Source: Lacinutrix sp. 5H-3-7-4 | GTDB lineage: Bacteria; Bacteroidota; Bacteroidia; Flavobacteriales; Flavobacteriaceae | Reading direction: 5' to 3' | DNA length: 64,000 bases | Assembly (NCBI RefSeq): GCF_000211855.2 | Contig: NC_015638.1 | Span: 186,001 to 250,000 of the forward strand | Shown: piece by piece, positions 34,780-44,766 of the stretch | Numbering within the stretch: the stretch's first letter is position 1 | How the letters are laid out: every line of letters starts with the position of its first letter | The notes under the pieces: generated by a model | The model's input: only the letters and a program-made list of their open reading frames with translations | What the model was told of the DNA's origin: nothing | The model's database searches: none | Translations under genes and position numbers: made by a program

Positions 34780-36999
34780 ATGACAGCCTTAGAAATTGAA
34801 AAAGAAAATGCAGCTATTGCAAAAGCCTACAAAAACCTGCTTAAAGTAAGTTATACCTCATTAACAGAAGATGATAAAAAACTTATTAGAAAAGCTTTTG
34901 AAGTTGCTGTAGATGCTCACAAAGAACAACGAAGAAAAAGCGGTGAAGCTTATATTTTTCATCCTATTGCTGTGGCACGAATTGTAGCTTCAGAAATAGG
35001 ACTAGATGCTACATCTATTGCTGCTGCTCTACTCCATGATGTTGTAGAAGACAATGAAGATTACTCTATAAAAGATATTGAACAATTATTTGGTGAAACT
35101 GTTGCAAGAATTGTAGATGGTTTAACAAAAATATCGTCTATGAGTAAAGACACTGCAATGGATGTGTCTTTACAAGCCGAAAATTTTAGAAAAATGTTAC
35201 TTACATTAAATGATGATGTAAGAGTAATTATTATTAAAATTGCCGATCGCTTACACAATATGCAAACTATGGACTCTATGCGTCCAGATAAACAAGTTAA
35301 AATTGCTAGCGAAACACTATATATTTATGCTCCTTTAGCACACAGGATTGGACTTTACAACATAAAAACCGAACTAGAAGATTTAAGCTTAAAATATACA
35401 GAACCAGAAGTTTATAACGACATTTTATTTAAACTAAAGGAAAGTAAAGAAGAACAAGACGCCTATATAAACGACTTTAATAACGTTATAAAAACATCTT
35501 TAGATAGGGAAAATTTAAATTACGAAATAAAAGGAAGACCAAAATCTATATTTTCTATAAAAAGGAAAATGGATAAGCAAGGTGTTTCTTTCGATGAGGT
35601 TTACGATAAATTTGCTGTAAGAATTATATATAAATCTGATACTGCAAACGAAAAATTCTTAGCTTGGAAAATATACTCTGTAGTAACAGATCATTTTAGG
35701 CCAAACCCAATAAGACTAAGAGATTGGATTTCGTCACCAAAATCTACAGGTTACGAAGCCTTACATATTACCGTAATGGGACCTAAAGGACGTTGGGTAG
35801 AAGTACAAATTAGAAGTGAGCGTATGAACGAGATAGCCGAAAAAGGTTATGCAGCTCACTATAAATATAAAAATGAAAACGATAAAGAAGATAATTTAGA
35901 CCTGTGGATAAACCGTTTACAAGAAGCCTTAGAAAATCACGAAACTAATGCTGTCGATTTTGTAGAGCAGTTTAAACTCAACTTATACTCAAAAGAAATA
36001 TTTGTTTTTACACCCAAAGGAGATTTAAAATCTTTACCTAAAGGCGCAACACCATTAGATTTTGCTTTTAATATCCATACCGAAGTTGGTATGAAAACAC
36101 GAGGAGCAAAAGTTAATGGTAAATTAGTACCCTTAAGTCAAACACTTAAAAGCGGAGATCAAGTAGATATTTTAACTTCCGAGAATATAAAGCCTAATCC
36201 AAACTGGCTAGATTACGCTACAACATCACGTGCTCGCTCTAAAATAAAATCACTTTTAAGAGAAGAGAAAAAAGAAATTGCAGAAGATGGTAAAGAAATT
36301 TTACGTCGTAAATTAAAACAATTAAAAATTACGCTTAATGAAAAATCGGTTAACGAAATGGTTAATCACTTTAAGCTTAAAACCAGTTTAGATTTATTTT
36401 ATCGTGTAGGCATTGGTTCTATTAGTAACCCAATGCTAAAAGAATACGCAGCCTCTAGGAGTAATGCACTTGTTAGTTTTATAAAAAATAAAATTAACCG
36501 AAAAAACAACGTTTCAAAGGAAGATTTAGAAAAAGACGAAATTACCAACAAATACGATATGTTGGTATTTGGTAAAGAAGAAGAACGCCTAGATTATAAA
36601 TTAGCCACTTGCTGTAACCCAATTCCTGGTGACGCTGTATTTGGATTTCTTACAATTAACGATGGTATTAAAGTACACAAAAACAATTGCCCAAATGCAC
36701 TAAGCTTACAATCTAATTATGCTTACCGTATTATGCAGGCAAAATGGATAGATTCTTCTCAACAAGAATACCACGCAAACATTAGACTTTCTGGTATAGA
36801 CAATCTTGGTTTAGTAAACGATATTACTAAAGTAATCTCTAGTAATATGCATGTAAACATGACAAGCATTAGTTTTAAAAGTGACGATGGTATTTTCTCA
36901 GGTAAAATTAATTTAAGTGTAAAAAACAAAACCCTATTAAAAAAGGTTATGGATAACCTGAAGAAGATTAATGGTATTGAGAAAGTAACACGCATGTAA
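34780..36999 (+). CDS. rel: RelA/SpoT family (p)ppGpp synthetase/hydrolase
   Basis: This is a 739-residue long RSH enzyme. The hydrolase HD domain is intact (His61, His86-Asp87 in LLHDVVEDN), so ppGpp hydrolysis is predicted. The synthetase domain contains KFAVRIIYKSD and STGYEALHITVMG. These are followed by a TGS domain (about 400-460, KEIFVFTPKGDLKSLPKGATPLDFAF), a helical/CC region with TCCNPIPGD, and a C-terminal ACT domain. It makes and destroys the stringent-response alarmone. It lies upstream of fur and purA, with the fur gene having its own -7 element. Confidence 0.93.
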   Translation: MTALEIEKENAAIAKAYKNLLKVSYTSLTEDDKKLIRKAFEVAVDAHKEQRRKSGEAYIFHPIAVARIVASEIGLDATSIAAALLHDVVEDNEDYSIKDIEQLFGETVARIVDGLTKISSMSKDTAMDVSLQAENFRKMLLTLNDDVRVIIIKIADRLHNMQTMDSMRPDKQVKIASETLYIYAPLAHRIGLYNIKTELEDLSLKYTEPEVYNDILFKLKESKEEQDAYINDFNNVIKTSLDRENLNYEIKGRPKSIFSIKRKMDKQGVSFDEVYDKFAVRIIYKSDTANEKFLAWKIYSVVTDHFRPNPIRLRDWISSPKSTGYEALHITVMGPKGRWVEVQIRSERMNEIAEKGYAAHYKYKNENDKEDNLDLWINRLQEALENHETNAVDFVEQFKLNLYSKEIFVFTPKGDLKSLPKGATPLDFAFNIHTEVGMKTRGAKVNGKLVPLSQTLKSGDQVDILTSENIKPNPNWLDYATTSRARSKIKSLLREEKKEIAEDGKEILRRKLKQLKITLNEKSVNEMVNHFKLKTSLDLFYRVGIGSISNPMLKEYAASRSNALVSFIKNKINRKNNVSKEDLEKDEITNKYDMLVFGKEEERLDYKLATCCNPIPGDAVFGFLTINDGIKVHKNNCPNALSLQSNYAYRIMQAKWIDSSQQEYHANIRLSGIDNLGLVNDITKVISSNMHVNMTSISFKSDDGIFSGKINLSVKNKTLLKKVMDNLKKINGIEKVTRM

Positions 37000-37076
37000 C
37001 GCTTCACTTGTTAATAACTGATTGATAACACGCTATTGAATATTACAAATTTATAGAATAACCTCAAAAAATTACG

Positions 37077-37084
37077 TAAATTTG
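37077..37084 (+). promoter_or_regulatory. -7 element of the fur-purA unit
   Basis: TAAATTTG, an exact match, lies 10 bases before the fur ATG. Confidence 0.5.
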
Positions 37085-37094
37085 TCGCGTAATT

Positions 37095-37553
37095 ATGAGC
37101 GCAAATACAGAAAATAAAAATCAAGAGATTGTAAAAAATGTTTTTACAACTTTTTTAGAAAGTAATGGTCACCGTAAAACTCCGGAACGTTACGCTATAC
37201 TTCAAGAAATTTACAATAGTAAAGAGCATTTTGATATTGAGTCTTTATATTTAAATATGAAGAATAAAAAATATCGTGTGAGTCGAGCAACGCTTTACAA
37301 TACTATAGAACTACTTTTAGATTCGGGATTGGTACGTAAACACCAGTTTGGTCAAAACCAAGCACATTACGAAAAATCTTATTTCGATAAACAACATGAT
37401 CATGTTATATTAACAGATACTGGTGAAGTTATCGAATTTTGCGATCCTAGAATACAGTCTATAAAAAAAACAATAGAGGAAGTTTTTGATATAAAAATCA
37501 ACAACCATTCCCTATATTTTTATGGCACAAAAAACACAACAAAAGACAACTAA
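37095..37553 (+). CDS. Fur family transcriptional regulator
   Basis: This 152-residue protein has a winged-helix DNA-binding half (about 10-95: [28 protein letters not shown], then [21 protein letters not shown]). A C-terminal metal-binding dimerisation half contains QHDHVI and [10 protein letters not shown]. The structural-zinc CxxC motifs of canonical Fur are missing (ILTDTG stands where IxCLxCG is normal), a feature of many Bacteroidetes homologues. The exact metal (Fe, Zn or peroxide sensing) cannot be decided. purA follows after 15 bases. Confidence 0.85.
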   Translation: MSANTENKNQEIVKNVFTTFLESNGHRKTPERYAILQEIYNSKEHFDIESLYLNMKNKKYRVSRATLYNTIELLLDSGLVRKHQFGQNQAHYEKSYFDKQHDHVILTDTGEVIEFCDPRIQSIKKTIEEVFDIKINNHSLYFYGTKNTTKDN

Positions 37554-37568
37554 AAACAATTATTTATA

Positions 37569-38840
37569 ATGGCAGTAGATTTACTACTAGGTTTACAATG
37601 GGGAGACGAAGGCAAAGGAAAAATTGTCGATGTATTAACCGCTAACTACAATATTATTGCACGCTTTCAAGGTGGGCCAAATGCAGGACATACATTAAAA
37701 TTCGATGGTATAAAACATGTATTACGTACAATTCCTTCTGGTATTTTTCACAAAGATGCTATGAATGTGATTGGTAATGGTGTAGTTGTTGATCCTGTTG
37801 TTTTTATAAAAGAATTAGAAGGTTTAGATCAATTTGATATTGACTATAAAGCTAAGTTAATTGTGTCTAGAAAAGCACATTTAATTTTACCAACACACCG
37901 TTTACTAGATGCAGCAAGTGAAGCCTCAAAAGGCAAAGCTAAAATTGGTTCTACTCTTAAAGGAATAGGGCCAACTTATATGGATAAAACAGGTAGAAAT
38001 GGTATTCGCGTTGGAGATTTAGAAATGCCAGATTGGAAAGAAAAATACCGTGCATTAGCAAACAAACACGAAGCCATGATAGCGTTCTATGATGTAGATA
38101 TTCAATACGATTTAGACGAAATGGAAGTTGAATTTTTCGAATCTGTAGAAAGATTGAAAGAATTACAATTTATAGACAGTGAAGCCTATTTACACCAAGC
38201 GTTAAAAGATGAAAAAACTATCTTAGCCGAAGGTGCTCAAGGTTCTCTATTAGATATTGATTTTGGTACATATCCATTTGTAACATCATCTAACACAACA
38301 GCTGCTGGTGCTTGTACAGGTTTAGGTATTGCACCAAATAAAATAAAAGAAGTATTTGGTATTTTTAAAGCTTACACAACACGTGTTGGTTCTGGACCAT
38401 TTCCTACAGAGTTATTTGATGCAGATGGAGAAGAAATGGCTAGAGTTGGTCAAGAATTTGGTGCTGTAACAGGTAGAGCGAGACGTTGTGGTTGGTTAGA
38501 TTTAGTAGCCTTAAAATACACTTGTCGCGTTAATGGTGTAACACAATTAATGATGATGAAAAGTGATGTATTATCTGGGTTTAAAACTTTAAAAGTAGCA
38601 ACAGCATACAAGTATAAAGGCGAAACAATTGAGCATTTACCATTTAATATAGAACCAGAAAACGTAGAACCTGTATATACAGAGTTTAAAGGTTGGAGCG
38701 AAGATTTAACTAAAATGAGCGACGCTTCTCAATTACCAAAAGAACTTAACGATTATATTGCTTTCTTAGAAAAAGAATTAGAAATACCTATTAAAATTGT
38801 ATCTGTTGGACCAGACAGAAAGCAAACTATTTTTAGATAA
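37569..38840 (+). CDS. purA: Adenylosuccinate synthase
   Basis: This 423-residue enzyme catalyses GTP-dependent conversion of IMP and aspartate to adenylosuccinate. The P-loop-like GLQWGDEGKGK (catalytic Asp13) and GHTLK (catalytic His41) are intact. KGIGPTY, a TTRVGSGPFPTEL segment and a C-terminal guanine-specificity region with SVGPDR are also present. It is probably co-transcribed with fur. A terminator follows 22 bases after the stop. Confidence 0.97.
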   Translation: MAVDLLLGLQWGDEGKGKIVDVLTANYNIIARFQGGPNAGHTLKFDGIKHVLRTIPSGIFHKDAMNVIGNGVVVDPVVFIKELEGLDQFDIDYKAKLIVSRKAHLILPTHRLLDAASEASKGKAKIGSTLKGIGPTYMDKTGRNGIRVGDLEMPDWKEKYRALANKHEAMIAFYDVDIQYDLDEMEVEFFESVERLKELQFIDSEAYLHQALKDEKTILAEGAQGSLLDIDFGTYPFVTSSNTTAAGACTGLGIAPNKIKEVFGIFKAYTTRVGSGPFPTELFDADGEEMARVGQEFGAVTGRARRCGWLDLVALKYTCRVNGVTQLMMMKSDVLSGFKTLKVATAYKYKGETIEHLPFNIEPENVEPVYTEFKGWSEDLTKMSDASQLPKELNDYIAFLEKELEIPIKIVSVGPDRKQTIFR

Positions 38841-38862
38841 TTTTCTTAAACACTAAAGTATT

Positions 38863-38898
38863 AAAACCTGCCAAGAAATAATTTTCGGCAGGTTTTTT
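38863..38898 (+). terminator. Terminator after purA
   Basis: The stem AAAACCTGCC / GGCAGGTTTT has a 14-base loop and TTTTTT. Confidence 0.85.
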
Positions 38899-38955
38899 GG
38901 TATTATACTACTATTAAATTTATGCCAATACATAATGCCAACTCATTATTATCGT

Positions 38956-38963
38956 TATTTTTG
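38956..38963 (+). promoter_or_regulatory. -7 element of the OstA-like gene
   Basis: TATTTTTG, an exact match, lies 19 bases before the ATG at 38983. It is inside the longer frame that starts at 38935, which argues against that longer start. Confidence 0.6.
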
Positions 38964-38982
38964 TTCAAACTCTAAAAACAAG

Positions 38983-40845
38983 ATGTTTAAAAACCTATTT
39001 ATACTTTTATTTTTCAGTTTTATAGCAACTCAAAGTTTTGCTCAAAAACAAAAAAATATAGAAATTAAAGACTCTGGAGCCTTTGGCTCTATAGACGAAG
39101 AAAAATTTCCTGGAGCAAGAATATTAACGCGCAGTGATGCAGGCCAAGTACACGTCTACCATGATGGTATAGATATGTGGTGTGATCAAGCCGTAGTTTA
39201 CGGAAAAGAAAATTTTGTAGAAGCTTACGGTAATGTTTTAATGAAACAAGGCGACACCATACAAATGGTAGCAAAATATGCAGAGTATAGTGGTAAAACC
39301 CAATTAGCAGTTGCTAAAGGAGAAGTTGTTTTAACCGAGCCAAGCTCTACTCTAACTACCGAAAAATTATTTTTTGACCGTACTAAACAACAAGCATTTT
39401 ATAACGATTTTGGAAAAGTAGTTCGCGACTCTTCAGGAACAATTACCAGTACTGTTGGTCGTTACTATATGCAAAAAAAGAAATACCGCTTTTTAAACAC
39501 AGTAGAACTTGTAAATCCAGAATATACATTAACAACAAATCAATTAGATTTTTATTCAGAAAGTGGCCATGCATACATGTATGGACCATCAACAATAGTA
39601 GGAGAAACAAGTACCATTTATTGCGAACGTGGCTTTTATGATACAAATGGAGATACGGGATATTTTATTAAAAACTCTAAAATAGATTACGATAATCGTC
39701 AAGTTGTTGGAGACAGCATGTATTTTGATAGAAAAATAGATTTCGCTTCAGCAACAAATAATATTACAATTACAGATACTATTAATAACAGCATTATTCG
39801 AGGTCATTATGCAGAAGTTTACAAAGCAAAAGATTCTGCTTTTGTAACAAAACGCGCACTAGCTGTAAGTTTACAAGAAAACGACTCTGTCTATATGCAC
39901 GCAGATACTTTAATGGTTACAGGAAAAGAAAACAACAGAATAACACGTGCCTTTAGAAACGCAAAACTTTACAAGTCTGATGTTAGCGGAAAGGCAGATT
40001 CTATTCACGTAAACCACCAAACAGGCTTAACACAATTAATTAATTTATCTCAATTATCTTCTCAAGAGGCATTTGCAACTAAAAGAAGACCTATACTCTG
40101 GAATTTAAAAAACCAGATGACTGGAGATACAATTCACTTAAAATCTAATCCAGATACAGAAAAAATAGATTCTTTAATTGTATTTGAAAATGCTTTCATG
40201 ATTAGTAAAGATACTCTAAGCGACGATGGTTACAGCCAAATAAAAGGAAAACGACTTATTGGTTTGTTTGATACAGAAAACCAATTAAAAAATGTAAATA
40301 TTTACAAAAATGCAGAATCCATTTTTTATATGAGAGATGAAAATGACGAACTTGTAGGTATAGACAAAGCAAGATCTGCAAATATTGAAATGGTGTTTAG
40401 CAATGGAGATATAGATATGTACAAACGTATTTTAAATCCTGAAGCCAAAACATTTCCTGAAGAAGAATTTCCTAAAAACTCAAAAAAATTAGTTGGTTTC
40501 GATTGGCGTGAAGATGAAAGGCCGTTAAGCGTTGAAGATTTGTTTAAAGACGATCCTCCTTTAGAACTTGTAAAAATTAAAGGTTTAGAACCTTTTGTAC
40601 CTGAAGAAGAATTTTTTGATGAAGCACTTTTAGAGCGTGTTGAAAAAGCAGATGAAGAAGCTAAACCAAAAATTAGAGTTAGCGGTATAACAAGTGAAAC
40701 TAATGAGCCAGAATCTAAAGCTTCTAGACAAATACCAAAACAAGCTTTAAAAATCAAACCCAATATAGCACAACCTCAATTAGTACCTGCAATAAAAGCC
40801 AGCAGTCAAGATAAAAAAGAAGGAGAAGAAAAGGAGAAAGAATAA
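38983..40845 (+). CDS. OstA-like LPS-assembly family protein
   Basis: The ATG at 38983 is used because it begins a proper signal peptide (MFKNLFILLFFSF to TQSFAQ) and lies downstream of the promoter. The 620-residue protein has an OstA/LptA-like beta-jellyroll repeat region (about 30-400: DMWCDQAVVYGKENFVEAYGN, then the repeated VRGxx/AxYxxxxxx pattern). An acidic, Pro/Lys-rich tail follows. Such proteins bind or carry lipopolysaccharide in the periplasm. It overlaps the downstream aminotransferase by one base (TAATG), pointing to translational coupling. Confidence 0.85.
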   Translation: MFKNLFILLFFSFIATQSFAQKQKNIEIKDSGAFGSIDEEKFPGARILTRSDAGQVHVYHDGIDMWCDQAVVYGKENFVEAYGNVLMKQGDTIQMVAKYAEYSGKTQLAVAKGEVVLTEPSSTLTTEKLFFDRTKQQAFYNDFGKVVRDSSGTITSTVGRYYMQKKKYRFLNTVELVNPEYTLTTNQLDFYSESGHAYMYGPSTIVGETSTIYCERGFYDTNGDTGYFIKNSKIDYDNRQVVGDSMYFDRKIDFASATNNITITDTINNSIIRGHYAEVYKAKDSAFVTKRALAVSLQENDSVYMHADTLMVTGKENNRITRAFRNAKLYKSDVSGKADSIHVNHQTGLTQLINLSQLSSQEAFATKRRPILWNLKNQMTGDTIHLKSNPDTEKIDSLIVFENAFMISKDTLSDDGYSQIKGKRLIGLFDTENQLKNVNIYKNAESIFYMRDENDELVGIDKARSANIEMVFSNGDIDMYKRILNPEAKTFPEEEFPKNSKKLVGFDWREDERPLSVEDLFKDDPPLELVKIKGLEPFVPEEEFFDEALLERVEKADEEAKPKIRVSGITSETNEPESKASRQIPKQALKIKPNIAQPQLVPAIKASSQDKKEGEEKEKE

Positions 40846-42035
40846 TGCAAAACGAATTCTTTAAATATCAAGCACAAACAACACCTCATCCTTTGGCTAT
40901 GGAAGTTTCATACGCTAAAGGTTCTTATATATACGATAATCAAAATAACAAATATTTAGATTTTGTCGCAGGTGTTTCTGCTTGTACTCTAGGGCATAGT
41001 CACCCAAAAGTAATTTCAGCAATAAAACAACAGCTAGACAGGTATTTACACGTTATGGTTTATGGTGAATATATACAAAAACCAGCTGTAGAACTTTCAA
41101 AATTATTAGCAAAACATCTGCCAGAAAATTTAGAAAAAACATATCTAGTAAACTCTGGAACAGAAGCTATTGAAGGTGCTATAAAACTCGCTAGACGTGC
41201 CACAGGAAGAAGCCAAATTATTGCAGCTCACAACGCATACCATGGCAACACTATGGGTTCGTTGAGTTTAATGGATTTTGAAGAACGTAAGGCTCCATTT
41301 CGCCCGTTATTACCAGAAGTTAGCCATATAACTTTTAATCACGAACCACATTTAAAGCATATTACAAATAAAACCGCTTGCGTAATTCTTGAAACTATTC
41401 AAGGTGGCGCAGGTTTTATAGAGCCACAAAACAATTACTTACAAAAAGTACAAAAAAGATGTCATGACGTTGGAGCTCTTTTAATTTTAGACGAAATACA
41501 ACCTGGAGTTGGTAGAACTGGAAAACTTTTTGGTTTTCAAAATTATAATTGCACTCCAGATATTTTAGTAACAGGAAAAGGCCTTGGTGGCGGCATGCCA
41601 ATTGGTGCATTTACAGCATCAAGCCAGTTAATGGATTGCTTGCAAGACAACCCTAAACTAGGCCACATTACTACTTTTGGTGGTCATCCTGTTATTGCTG
41701 CCGCTGCTCTAGCGACCTTACAAGAAGTAATTAGTAGTGACTTAATGTCACAAGCTTTAGAAAAAGAACAACTTATAAGGCAACATTTAAAACACGATTT
41801 AATTACCAAAATTCGTGGAAAAGGATTAATGTTAGCAGCTATAACTCCTTCTGCCGAGATCACTAATCAATTGATATTAAAGGCACAAGAAGCCGGTTTA
41901 ATTTCTTTCTGGTTACTTTTTGAACCTAAAGCTATACGTATAACTCCGCCACTAACTATTTCAAACCAAGAACTCATTATTGGCTGTGGCATCATTATTG
42001 AAATATTAAATATAATACAAAGCGAAAACAAATAA
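40845..42035 (+). CDS. Class III PLP-dependent aminotransferase
   Basis: This 396-residue member of the acetylornithine/ornithine aminotransferase group has the N-terminal YIYDNQNNKYLDFVAGVS, a phosphate-binding NSGTEAIEGAIKLAR, LDEIQPGVGRTGKLFG, and the PLP Lys at about 245 in TGKGLGGG. The HNAYHGNTMGSLSLM motif contacts PLP. Substrates cannot be fixed from sequence, though its class commonly acts on ornithine-type or other omega-amino donors. Its start overlaps the OstA-like stop by one base, and no promoter lies between. Confidence 0.85.
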   Translation: MQNEFFKYQAQTTPHPLAMEVSYAKGSYIYDNQNNKYLDFVAGVSACTLGHSHPKVISAIKQQLDRYLHVMVYGEYIQKPAVELSKLLAKHLPENLEKTYLVNSGTEAIEGAIKLARRATGRSQIIAAHNAYHGNTMGSLSLMDFEERKAPFRPLLPEVSHITFNHEPHLKHITNKTACVILETIQGGAGFIEPQNNYLQKVQKRCHDVGALLILDEIQPGVGRTGKLFGFQNYNCTPDILVTGKGLGGGMPIGAFTASSQLMDCLQDNPKLGHITTFGGHPVIAAAALATLQEVISSDLMSQALEKEQLIRQHLKHDLITKIRGKGLMLAAITPSAEITNQLILKAQEAGLISFWLLFEPKAIRITPPLTISNQELIIGCGIIIEILNIIQSENK

Positions 42036-42186
42036 TATGATACACTGCAAATCAAAACACAATACATTTTAAAGCCTTAAAATTTATAGTTGTTGATTAC
42101 TTTGTTAAAAACATTTACGCAATAAGCCTTAAAAAAGCACAATTGAGTACTACTTTTATTATTGTTGAACGCTAAAAAATGTGCCT

Positions 42187-43572
42187 ATGGAATTTAGCCA
42201 GGAAGAAGAACATAACAAAATCTCTCTCACCAAGTTTGAGTCAATGTTAAAAACAAATAATATTTTGTTTTTTGACTCTAATGAGTTTGAAAATATTATA
42301 CACCATTATTTAAATAATGGTAAAGTTGCATTGGCAAAAAAAGCTATAAAATTAGGACTTGATCAACATCCAACATCTACCAATTTAAAACTATTTAAAA
42401 TTGAAATTTTTGTTTTTGAAAATGAACTAGAAAAAGCAAATGATTTATTAGACCAATTACATCTTATAGAACCTTCAAACGAAGAAATTTACATTCAAAA
42501 AGCAAATATTTTATCGAAAGAAGATAAACATGATGAAGCGATAAATGTGCTACAGAAGGCATTAGATTTAGCTGATGACACTTCAGACCTGCACTCTATT
42601 ATAGGTATGGAATATTTATTTTTAGATCGTTTCGATTTAGCTAGAGATAGTTTTATGCGTTGTTTGGAACAAAATCCTGAAGATTATGCTTCACTTTATA
42701 ATATAATTTACTGCTTTGATTTTTTAAACGAAACTGAAGAAGCCATAAGCTTTTTAACAAAATACCTTGATAAAAACCCATATTGTGAGGTTGCTTGGCA
42801 TCAATTAGGAAGGCAATACTTTGAGCAAAAAGATTTTGAAAAAGCACTAAGCGCTTTCGATTTTGCAATAATAAGTGACGATACTTTTGTAGGCGCATAT
42901 ATTGAAAAAGGTAAAGTATTAGAAAAATTAAAAGAATATAACGAAGCTATAGAAAACTATACTATAACGTTAAGTCTAGAAGACCCAACATCTTTTGCTT
43001 TACTACGTATTGGACATTGTCACGAAAAATTAGGCAATAACGAGTTAGCACAAAATTATTTTTACCAGACTGTTCATGAAGACCCATTATTAGACAAAGG
43101 TTGGATTGCAATTACTAAATTTTATAGCAAACAAGGCAATTACCAAAAAGCGTTATATTACATTAATAAAGCTATTAATATAGATAGCGAAAATGTACTA
43201 TATTGGAAGTTGTATGCAAAAATTAATCATCGTTTAAACTTTCTTGAAGAAGCCGAAAGAGGTCACAAACGTGCCATAGAACTTGGTAACTACGAATTAG
43301 AAACCTGGTTAATGCGTGCCGATTTATTAAAACAATTAGGAGAACCAGAAGCCGCAACATTAAATTTAATTCAAGCGGCAGAATTTTATCCAGAAAATGC
43401 TGAAGTAGAATTTAGATTGGCTGGTTTATACTTTCAATTATTCGAGCAAGAAAAAGCTAGTTATCATTTAAAAAACGCCATGCGTTTTGATGCAGAGCAC
43501 ATTATTATTCTAGAAGAGTTATTTCCTCAAGTATACGAATCTTTATTAGTGAAAAGCGTAATTAAAAGGTAG
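42187..43572 (+). CDS. Tetratricopeptide repeat protein
   Basis: This 461-residue protein has no signal peptide and is built of TPR-type helical hairpins (for example DLHSIIGMEYLFLDRFDLARDSF and VAWHQLGRQYFEQKDFEKALSAF). At least ten repeats run from about residue 40 to 440. The ATG at 42187 is chosen; a GTG at 42181 would add two residues. TPR proteins are protein-interaction scaffolds; partners are unknown. It is widely conserved after the OstA/aminotransferase pair in this family, which favours a cellular housekeeping role (inference). Confidence 0.85.
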   Translation: MEFSQEEEHNKISLTKFESMLKTNNILFFDSNEFENIIHHYLNNGKVALAKKAIKLGLDQHPTSTNLKLFKIEIFVFENELEKANDLLDQLHLIEPSNEEIYIQKANILSKEDKHDEAINVLQKALDLADDTSDLHSIIGMEYLFLDRFDLARDSFMRCLEQNPEDYASLYNIIYCFDFLNETEEAISFLTKYLDKNPYCEVAWHQLGRQYFEQKDFEKALSAFDFAIISDDTFVGAYIEKGKVLEKLKEYNEAIENYTITLSLEDPTSFALLRIGHCHEKLGNNELAQNYFYQTVHEDPLLDKGWIAITKFYSKQGNYQKALYYINKAINIDSENVLYWKLYAKINHRLNFLEEAERGHKRAIELGNYELETWLMRADLLKQLGEPEAATLNLIQAAEFYPENAEVEFRLAGLYFQLFEQEKASYHLKNAMRFDAEHIIILEELFPQVYESLLVKSVIKR

Positions 43573-43627
43573 TCACTTTTAGCTTTTTTTCGTTTGTTAA
43601 AAAGTAAAACATCTATTATAAATTACA

Positions 43628-43635
43628 TACCTTTG
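43628..43635 (+). promoter_or_regulatory. Putative -7 element of the DUF368-aroE unit
   Basis: TACCTTTG, an exact match, lies 120 bases before the first DUF368 gene. Confidence 0.45.
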
Positions 43636-43755
43636 ATTTAGACTAGCAGATTATTTTTCTTTTTTAGCAAAGTGAATTACTCATGTTTTGTTTTAAATGA
43701 AAAACTTTTCTGTAACTTATTGAAAAAATTTAAAAATCATTTCAATTCTTTCTAA

Positions 43756-44766
43756 ATGAGACGCAAATTAACCGATTATTTATTAATATCTCTAAAAGGT
43801 GTAGCTATGGGTGCAGCAGATGCTGTTCCTGGTGTTTCTGGTGGCACAATAGCTTTTATAGCTGGAATATATGAAGAATTAATTACAACTATAAGTAATA
43901 TTAATCTTTCTCTATTTAAAACTTTAAAAAACCAAGGATTAAAAGCTTTCTGGAAACAAGCCAATGGGAACTTTTTATTAGCTTTATTATTAGGGATTAT
44001 TGTAAGTTTTGTTTCATTTATGCGTATTGCCAAATACTTGTTAGAACAGCATCCTATTTTAATTTGGTCTTTCTTTTTTGGCTTAATATTAGTAAGCATT
44101 TATTTTGTTGGGAAGCAAATTACAAAATGGAGACCTTTAACCATTATGGCCGTAATAGTAGGAGCTTTAATCGCTTATTATGTTACAAATTTACCATCAC
44201 TAGCAGCCAATAACAATCCGTGGTTTTTATTTTTTGCTGGTGCAATTGCAATATGCGCCATGATTTTACCAGGCATATCTGGTTCATTTATTCTTGTCAT
44301 TTTAGGTGCTTACAAAACACTTAGTAATGCGTTTAATGATTTCGACATTAAAAAAATTGCAATTTTTGCTACAGGAGCTGTTGTTGGTCTATTAAGTTTT
44401 AGCCGTATATTAAAATGGTTATTTAAAAACTATAACAATGCTACTTTAGCATTATTAACTGGTTTTATATTAGGTTCATTAAATAAAGTATGGCCTTGGA
44501 AAAAAACCTTAACTGTAATGGATGACGCATCGGGAGAAATTATACCTTTTTCTGCAGTTTCAGAATTAGGAACATTAACTGTTTACCAAAAAAACATAAA
44601 TAATTTTGATGCTTTTAAAACAGTAACAGAAAGTAGTATTCTACCATCACAGTTTTCAGAAATTAACAATGCTCTTTCTTCGCAAACCACATTAGCAATA
44701 ACCTTAATGGTTGCTGGGTTTTTAACCATATTCGTTTTAGAATATGTTGGTTCAAAAGTTAAATAA
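43756..44766 (+). CDS. DUF368 (PopT-like undecaprenyl phosphate flippase family), copy 1
   Basis: This 336-residue protein has about eight to nine membrane segments and the family opening GVAMGAADAVPGVSGGT and a second motif GISGSF (ILPGISGSFILVILGAYKT), the paired loops of DUF368. DUF368 (PopT) and DedA proteins were shown experimentally to recycle undecaprenyl phosphate across the inner membrane. Here the function is inferred from family. A long extracytoplasmic insert (about 250-320) precedes the last helix. It overlaps the next gene, a paralogue, by one base (TAATG). Confidence 0.85.
   Translation: MRRKLTDYLLISLKGVAMGAADAVPGVSGGTIAFIAGIYEELITTISNINLSLFKTLKNQGLKAFWKQANGNFLLALLLGIIVSFVSFMRIAKYLLEQHPILIWSFFFGLILVSIYFVGKQITKWRPLTIMAVIVGALIAYYVTNLPSLAANNNPWFLFFAGAIAICAMILPGISGSFILVILGAYKTLSNAFNDFDIKKIAIFATGAVVGLLSFSRILKWLFKNYNNATLALLTGFILGSLNKVWPWKKTLTVMDDASGEIIPFSAVSELGTLTVYQKNINNFDAFKTVTESSILPSQFSEINNALSSQTTLAITLMVAGFLTIFVLEYVGSKVK

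Noticed and set aside
40326-40763. 145-residue minus-strand ORF inside the OstA-like gene
   Set aside because: It is antisense to a well-supported gene; its Ser-rich composition is the mirror of the acidic coding strand.
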